Positions 59,672 to 64,000 of a stretch of 64,000 bases of DNA are shown here, in pieces. Within the stretch, counting starts at the first letter, position 1. Each line of letters opens with the position of its first letter. The notes beneath the pieces were generated by a model that saw only the letters and a program-made list of their open reading frames with translations, made no database searches and was not told the origin of the DNA. The position numbers and the translations under genes are program-made. Source of the stretch: Stagnimonas sp965279705 (GTDB taxonomy: Bacteria; Pseudomonadota; Gammaproteobacteria; Nevskiales; Nevskiaceae); assembly GCA_965279705.1 (NCBI GenBank), contig OZ257257.1:744001-808000 (forward strand), given 5' to 3'.

Positions 59672-61528
59672 ATGAAAAATAGACTTTTTCGCGCCGCGTC
59701 CAGGTCTTGGCTGCTGCTTGTTGCAGCTGTCTGCGCGCCTTCATTGCATGCTGAGCAGACCCTATATGGCTTTACGGGTCTCTTGCAGATTCCAACGGCC
59801 GAGGTTGTGCAACACGGCTACTTGGATATTTTCCTCAACGAGGATCTGCTTAACCAGAGTCGCGATGCGCCGGAGAAACCTCCGAGTGTGGATCACGAGA
59901 ATTTCAGCCTCCTGATCGGGGTCATTCCTGGACTGGAGTTCGGTGCCAATCTAGCGGGCGGCACGGATGCCAATGGTGATCTCACCGCTGGCGACCTGTC
60001 TGGAAACATCAAATATGCCCACAAGCTGAGTTCCCGCTGGGCCTTGGCTGGCGGCATCACCGATTTTTATGGCAGCAACGAAAAACAGAAGCTGTCGAGA
60101 GCGACTTATCTAGTCAGCACTTACAGGACGCCCAAAGTCATTGGCTCGTTTGGTTATGCCAAGGGTCGCAATTTTCTCGATGGCCCGTTTTTGGGTGTGG
60201 AAGTTCCGCTCGGTCCCTACGTATCTCTGCTCGCCGACTATGGCGGCCAATCGGCCCAAGCTGGCGTTCGCGCGCATCTAACCAAGGAGTCCATTGGTTC
60301 GTTTTACGGGGTCTACAAAGCGGCTGCTAGCAAGTTCAATAACACCACGATCGGGGGCGGAGGCACGATCAATGTCGAGACCAATCACTGGTTCTCCGAA
60401 AAGCCTCTCTTCAATCGTTACATCAGTGGCCTGCAGGCAACCAAGGTCTCTGATGCAGGCGATCAAACAGTTATACAGACTGACTCGATTGGCTACCGGT
60501 GGGCAGAGTCGGACGCCATACCGGAAATCTGTACGCGCTACGCCGGAGGGAAATCCACGGTGGTTCGGCGAGCTACCCGTTATGGCATTCCCGTCTACGA
60601 GGCAACCGTGGACTGCGTGTCTGGTGAGCAGAGCGATCTGCAGTGGAGCGCAAGCAAGCTCTCAGACTTCAAGCATCTTTTCAAAGGCTGGAGTAGCTCG
60701 CCGGTTTATGTTGAGGCGCGTTTTGGACTCGACGACCGTAGCGTCGTCGGCACGGAAACCGGTAACTACGAGTATTCCGATGCCTTGTTGTCGACATTGA
60801 GAGTGCAAACTCCAATTGGCCTCGCGGCCTATGTGACCCACGAATTGCCGATTGCGACTTCCAAGGATTTCGAGCCCGACGGCATTTTTGCGTTTCAGCG
60901 CCACGACGACGGCTTGCGCGAAACGGCGGTGCAGCTGGCTGTGCATCCTCTGCCAGGCCTCTTCGCCGTCGGCACAGCTGGCCGAACTAGAGTCAACGCC
61001 TACGCTTACAACTTTGACCATCTCGACGTCGCCGCGCTGTTTTGGGGCGGCAGGCTGCAGCTGAAGGGAACCTATGCCAATTACCAGGCAGTGGGCTTGC
61101 CCAACATCAAATTGCCACCGAACAAAATGCGGATCGCAAATGCCGAAGTGATGGTCCCGGAGATCAGCGCTTCTTTTGAGCTGAGCTATGGCGAGTTCTT
61201 TTATCGCGACCGCGGATTCCGCTTTACTGCTTCCCGCTATCTCGGACCCTCAATCGTATCGATGTTCTACCGACATGCCGACGAGGGTCAGCCGAACCAG
61301 TTGATCGGCTTGGCGCTGGCCGTGCCTTTCTCGACCCGCAATGGCCTGCGCTTCGGCCCGGTATCTGCTGGTGGGTCACCCTACTTTCGCTACAGCAAGG
61401 GCACCACGCTCAATACGCAGATCGAAGGCAATGTGCTCAGGCCGCTGCTGCTCGGTGAGCCCAGACCCATCTATAACCTGGACGATGATTGGCTAGTCAA
61501 TTCCAGACTTTATCCAAGCAATCAGTAG
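59672..61528 (+). CDS. YjbH-family outer-membrane protein (orphan)
   Basis: This 618-residue exported protein has a signal peptide (to about residue 27, SLHA) and the YjbH family opening QTLYGFTGLLQIPTAEVVQHGYLDIFLNEDLLNQ, then beta-strand-rich repeats. E. coli YjbH works with YjbEFG in exopolysaccharide production; no yjbE, yjbF or yjbG is in this window. The ATG at 59672 lies 11 bp after a terminator and has no clear ribosome-binding site. The next genes are unrelated, and a terminator closes the unit at 61605. Function is inferred from family only. Confidence 0.82.
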   Translation: MKNRLFRAASRSWLLLVAAVCAPSLHAEQTLYGFTGLLQIPTAEVVQHGYLDIFLNEDLLNQSRDAPEKPPSVDHENFSLLIGVIPGLEFGANLAGGTDANGDLTAGDLSGNIKYAHKLSSRWALAGGITDFYGSNEKQKLSRATYLVSTYRTPKVIGSFGYAKGRNFLDGPFLGVEVPLGPYVSLLADYGGQSAQAGVRAHLTKESIGSFYGVYKAAASKFNNTTIGGGGTINVETNHWFSEKPLFNRYISGLQATKVSDAGDQTVIQTDSIGYRWAESDAIPEICTRYAGGKSTVVRRATRYGIPVYEATVDCVSGEQSDLQWSASKLSDFKHLFKGWSSSPVYVEARFGLDDRSVVGTETGNYEYSDALLSTLRVQTPIGLAAYVTHELPIATSKDFEPDGIFAFQRHDDGLRETAVQLAVHPLPGLFAVGTAGRTRVNAYAYNFDHLDVAALFWGGRLQLKGTYANYQAVGLPNIKLPPNKMRIANAEVMVPEISASFELSYGEFFYRDRGFRFTASRYLGPSIVSMFYRHADEGQPNQLIGLALAVPFSTRNGLRFGPVSAGGSPYFRYSKGTTLNTQIEGNVLRPLLLGEPRPIYNLDDDWLVNSRLYPSNQ

Positions 61529-61604
61529 GCAGTCCGGCCGTTCTAAAAGGCATTTTGCGCGAAACAAAAGTTCGCCATCTCCGGCCATAACTTGTCCATG
61601 ACTG

Positions 61605-61630
61605 AAAGCCCGCCCTGCGCGGGCTTTTTT
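61605..61630 (+). terminator. intrinsic terminator after yjbH-like gene
   Basis: AAAGCCCGC-CCTGC-GCGGGCTTTTTT: a GC-rich stem with a 5-base loop and a T-run. It closes the lipoprotein/YjbH islet. Confidence 0.92.
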
Positions 61631-61703
61631 ATCAGCAAGTGATGGCATGGATGTACCCATCACTACCATTAGGTCTACAGCCAGCGGCCTGACGGTCGCT
61701 CTA

Positions 61704-61709
61704 TATAAT
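61704..61709 (+). promoter_or_regulatory. -10 box upstream of pcnB
   Basis: A perfect TATAAT lies 29 bp before the predicted TTG start of pcnB. I could not find a convincing -35 box at 16-18 bp spacing. The implied leader is short, around 23 nt. Confidence 0.45.
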
Positions 61710-61738
61710 CCGCAGCACATTCAAGCCAGCACTTTCCA

Positions 61739-63037
61739 TTGCAAGTCCGCCGCATTCCGCGCGAAGACCACCCCGTCTCCCGCAAACTCATTTCCAATGC
61801 GGCACTCAAAGTGCTTTACGGCCTGCGCGATGCGGGCTACGAGGCGCATCTGGTGGGTGGCGCCGTGCGCGATATTCTGGCGGGCATTCCGCCGAAAGAT
61901 TTCGACATTGCCACCAATGCGCGGCCAGAGCAGATGCGTGCGGTATTTCGCACGGCAAGACTCATTGGCCGCCGCTTCGTCATCGTGCATGTGCGCTTCG
62001 GCAACGAGATCATCGAGGTCACCACGTTTCGCGGTGCGATCACCGACAGCCACGAGCGAGACGAGACGGGCCGCATTCTCAGCGACAACGAATACGGCTC
62101 GATCGAGACCGATGCCATCCGTCGCGACTTCACCGTCAACGCGCTGTATTACGACATCGAAGACTATGCGGTGGTGGACTTCACCGGCGGGCTAGAAGAC
62201 ATCAACAACCGTCTCATCCGACTGATCGGCGACCCCGAACTGCGCTACCGCGAAGACCCAGTGCGCATGATGCGGGCGGTGCGTATCGCCAACAAACTGC
62301 GCTTCACGATTGAGCCCGCGAGTGAAGAAGCGATCTATCGTCTGGCACCGCTGTTGCGCGAGATTCCCGCCGCGCGCCTGTTCGACGAGATCATCAAGAT
62401 CCTGATGACGGTCGATGCCGTCGCCAACTTCCGGGGCTTGCGCGTGCGTGGGCTGTTCGGCGAGCTGTTCCCGCACACCGAGGCAACACTCAAGCGCCAT
62501 CCCGGCTTCGAGAGTTTCATCGTTAGGGCGCTAGAGAATACCGCCAAGCGCATCGCCGAAGACCAGCCGGTCACGCCTGCGTTTCTCTACGCGGCGATCC
62601 TCTGGCCCTGCGTGGCAGAGCGCTTCGTGCAGCTCATGCAGCGCGAAGGCCTGCACCCCAATCTGGCGCTCACACAGGCGGCAGACGAAGCCATTGCACT
62701 TGCCAATGGCCGCGTCACCATCCCCAAGCGGTTTGCGATGCCGATGCAGGAGATCTGGGCGCTGCAACCGCGCCTCGAACAGCGCAAGGGCGGCAAGCCC
62801 GCGCGCCTGCTGACGCACCCGCGCTTCCGCGCGGCCTACGACTTCCTGCTGCTGCGCGCCGATGTCGGCGATGCCAGCCGCGAGCTGGCGGACTGGTGGA
62901 CGGCGGTGCAGTTACAACCCGGTGCGTTGCCGCCGATTGAAGACGAAGAGGAGACGGCCACATCCGCTGACGGCCAGCCCAAGAAGCGCCGTCGTCGCAG
63001 TGGCCGCAACCGCAACAAGCCCGCTGGCAATGGCTGA
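61739..63037 (+). CDS. pcnB: poly(A) polymerase I
   Basis: This 432-residue nucleotidyltransferase adds 3' A tails to RNA and promotes decay. The active-site block is VGGAVRDILAGIPPKDFDIATNA (GG...DFD), followed by RRFVIVHVRFGNEIIEVTTFRG, EYGSIETDAIRRDFTVNALYYD, and a basic C-terminal tail (PKKRRRRSGRNRNK). The only start near the family N-terminus (RRIPREDHPVSRKLISNAALKVLYGL) is TTG 61739, without a clear ribosome-binding site. E. coli pcnB also uses a weak non-standard start codon. It overlaps folK by 8 bp. Confidence 0.93.
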   Translation: MQVRRIPREDHPVSRKLISNAALKVLYGLRDAGYEAHLVGGAVRDILAGIPPKDFDIATNARPEQMRAVFRTARLIGRRFVIVHVRFGNEIIEVTTFRGAITDSHERDETGRILSDNEYGSIETDAIRRDFTVNALYYDIEDYAVVDFTGGLEDINNRLIRLIGDPELRYREDPVRMMRAVRIANKLRFTIEPASEEAIYRLAPLLREIPAARLFDEIIKILMTVDAVANFRGLRVRGLFGELFPHTEATLKRHPGFESFIVRALENTAKRIAEDQPVTPAFLYAAILWPCVAERFVQLMQREGLHPNLALTQAADEAIALANGRVTIPKRFAMPMQEIWALQPRLEQRKGGKPARLLTHPRFRAAYDFLLLRADVGDASRELADWWTAVQLQPGALPPIEDEEETATSADGQPKKRRRRSGRNRNKPAGNG

Positions 63038-63509
63038 AGTGTTTGTGGCTCTGGGCGCGAACTTGGGTGAACCAGCGGCACAGTTGCAGGCGGCGCTGCA
63101 AGCCATGGCCTCACTGCCGCAGACGCAGGTGAAAAAGGTCTCCTCGCTCTACCGCAGCGCCGCCATTGGCCCTACTGGGCAGCCCGACTATTGCAATGCC
63201 GTGGCCGAGCTTGAGACCGCGCTTGAACCGCAGCCGCTGCTTGATGCCCTGTTGGCGATTGAAGACGCGGCTGGCCGCCTGCGAGGCGAGCGCTGGGGTG
63301 CGCGCGTGCTCGATCTCGATCTGCTGCTGTACGGGCAGGTGGTGTGCAGCACGATAAAGTTAACCCTGCCGCATCCCGAAATGGCCTTGCGCGACTTCGT
63401 GCTGCTGCCTCTCACGGAAATCGCCCCGGACGTGAAAGTGCCCCTGCTCGGACGCGCCCGCGATCTGCTGGCGCGATTGCCCGCATCAGCGCTTGCCGAG
63501 TGGGCATGA
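63030..63509 (+). CDS. folK: hydroxymethyldihydropterin pyrophosphokinase
   Basis: This 159-residue folate enzyme has the opening AEVFVALGANLGEPAAQLQAALQAM, the YRSAAIGPTGQPDYCNAVAELET block and RWGARVLDLDLLLYG, the pyrophosphate-binding loop. It starts inside the pcnB end (8-bp overlap) and ends in a 4-bp ATGA overlap with the kinase gene. The pcnB-folK pair is standard in gammaproteobacteria. Confidence 0.94.
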   Translation: MAEVFVALGANLGEPAAQLQAALQAMASLPQTQVKKVSSLYRSAAIGPTGQPDYCNAVAELETALEPQPLLDALLAIEDAAGRLRGERWGARVLDLDLLLYGQVVCSTIKLTLPHPEMALRDFVLLPLTEIAPDVKVPLLGRARDLLARLPASALAEWA

Positions 63510-64000
63510 GCCAGCGCGGCTATGTGGTGATCGACGGCCCCATCGGCGCCGGTAAGACCACGCTCGCCCGTCGTCTTGCTGCAGACAGCGGCGCGCGACT
63601 GTTGCTGGAGCAGCCCGAGAACAACCCCTTCCTGCCGCGCTTCTACCGTGACCCGACCACGGGTGCGCTACCTGCCCAGCTGGTGTTTCTGTTGCAGCGG
63701 GCGGGGCAGTGCGAGGCCTTTGCGCAGGGCGATCTCTTCGACGAGCAATGGATTGCGGATTTTCTGTTCGACAAGGACCGCCTCTTCGCCGAACTCACGC
63801 TCTCGCAGGCGGACTTGAAGCTCTACGACACCGTCTTCGAGCGCCTGGCCTGGAGCGTGCCCGCGCCGTCGGCGGTGATCTATCTCACCGCGCCCGTGGA
63901 TGTGCTGATGGAGCGCATCGCCGAGCGCGGCCGCAGTTACGAGGCCACCATCTCGCGTGGTTATCTGCAGGATTTGAGCGCGGTGTATGCGCGCTACTTC
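63506..64000 (+). CDS. deoxynucleoside kinase, N-terminal part (runs off window)
   Basis: The first 165 residues of a deoxyadenosine/deoxyguanosine kinase-type protein are present: YVVIDGPIGAGKTTLARRLA (P-loop), LLEQPENNPFLPRFY, DFLFDKDRLFAELTL and the ERGRSYE lid motif. Such kinases salvage deoxynucleosides. The start ATG overlaps the folK stop, and the gene has no stop before base 64000. In related genomes this gene lies between folK and panB. Confidence 0.9.
   Translation, partial: MSQRGYVVIDGPIGAGKTTLARRLAADSGARLLLEQPENNPFLPRFYRDPTTGALPAQLVFLLQRAGQCEAFAQGDLFDEQWIADFLFDKDRLFAELTLSQADLKLYDTVFERLAWSVPAPSAVIYLTAPVDVLMERIAERGRSYEATISRGYLQDLSAVYARYF

Overview
The window looks like ordinary chromosome of a high-GC gammaproteobacterium, with one accessory envelope cluster and one small AT-richer islet. 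The evidence is gene order: infA-bpt-aat-(gap)-ftsK-lolA-rarA-crcB-serS-cysG, uvrA/MFS/ssb, aroQ-accB-accC-prmA-fis-purH, miaB-ybeY-corC, pepA-holC with divergent lptG, and pcnB-folK-deoxynucleoside kinase all match the arrangement in Pseudomonas-like gammaproteobacteria. I would guess a Nevskiales/Xanthomonadales-like lineage, but the sequence alone does not settle this. I see no insertion sequence, prophage or CRISPR array.

Layout. 1-2140: tail of an MFS exporter, an alpha/beta hydrolase and a PlsC acyltransferase in overlapping frames. 2147-9174: mostly minus-strand housekeeping genes. The miaB-ybeY-corC cluster ends not in lnt but in a DUF4105/Lnb-like membrane protein, and phoH is missing. 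9249-19273: a 10-kb minus-strand envelope cluster. It holds an ECF sigma factor, a transmembrane Ser/Thr kinase, a DUF3617 protein, two OmpA-domain proteins, a paralogue of one OmpA N-terminal domain, a lipoprotein with a duplicated domain, a C-terminally anchored protein, a Gly/Ser/Asn-rich protein and a small Cys-rich protein. 19301-29888: ssb, MFS, uvrA, usp, tesB, a putA without its DNA-binding domain, and small genes. 30041-38658: a split DsbD-like pair, aroQ, accBC, two tandem HDOD genes, prmA, fis, purH and infA. 38676-54190: protein-tagging transferases, ftsK, lolA, a predicted serine hydrolase, rarA, crcB, serS, and the sulfite reductase/siroheme genes with cysB. 54197-58163: holC, pepA, lptG, an RDD protein and tRNA-Glu(CTC). 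58164-61630: a lower-GC islet with a lipoprotein and an orphan YjbH protein. 61739-64000: pcnB, folK and a partial deoxynucleoside kinase.

The most interesting system is the 9.2-19.3 kb cluster. Three of its transcription units (kinase, DUF3617 gene, and the seven-gene operon starting at 14145) are preceded by the same 29-bp two-part sequence: TGTCGTGAT(G/T)(C/A)C, exactly 10 bp, then GCGTCT(A/T), 28-34 bp before each start codon. This is the expected shape of an ECF sigma promoter. The sigma factor lacks the acidic DAED motif of region 2 and carries Asn-Thr-Thr-Ala there. Known relatives of this kind (EcfP/PknT in Vibrio, EcfK/PknS in Xanthomonas) depend on a partner kinase. I therefore propose a self-contained kinase-activated sigma regulon that controls a set of undescribed envelope proteins.
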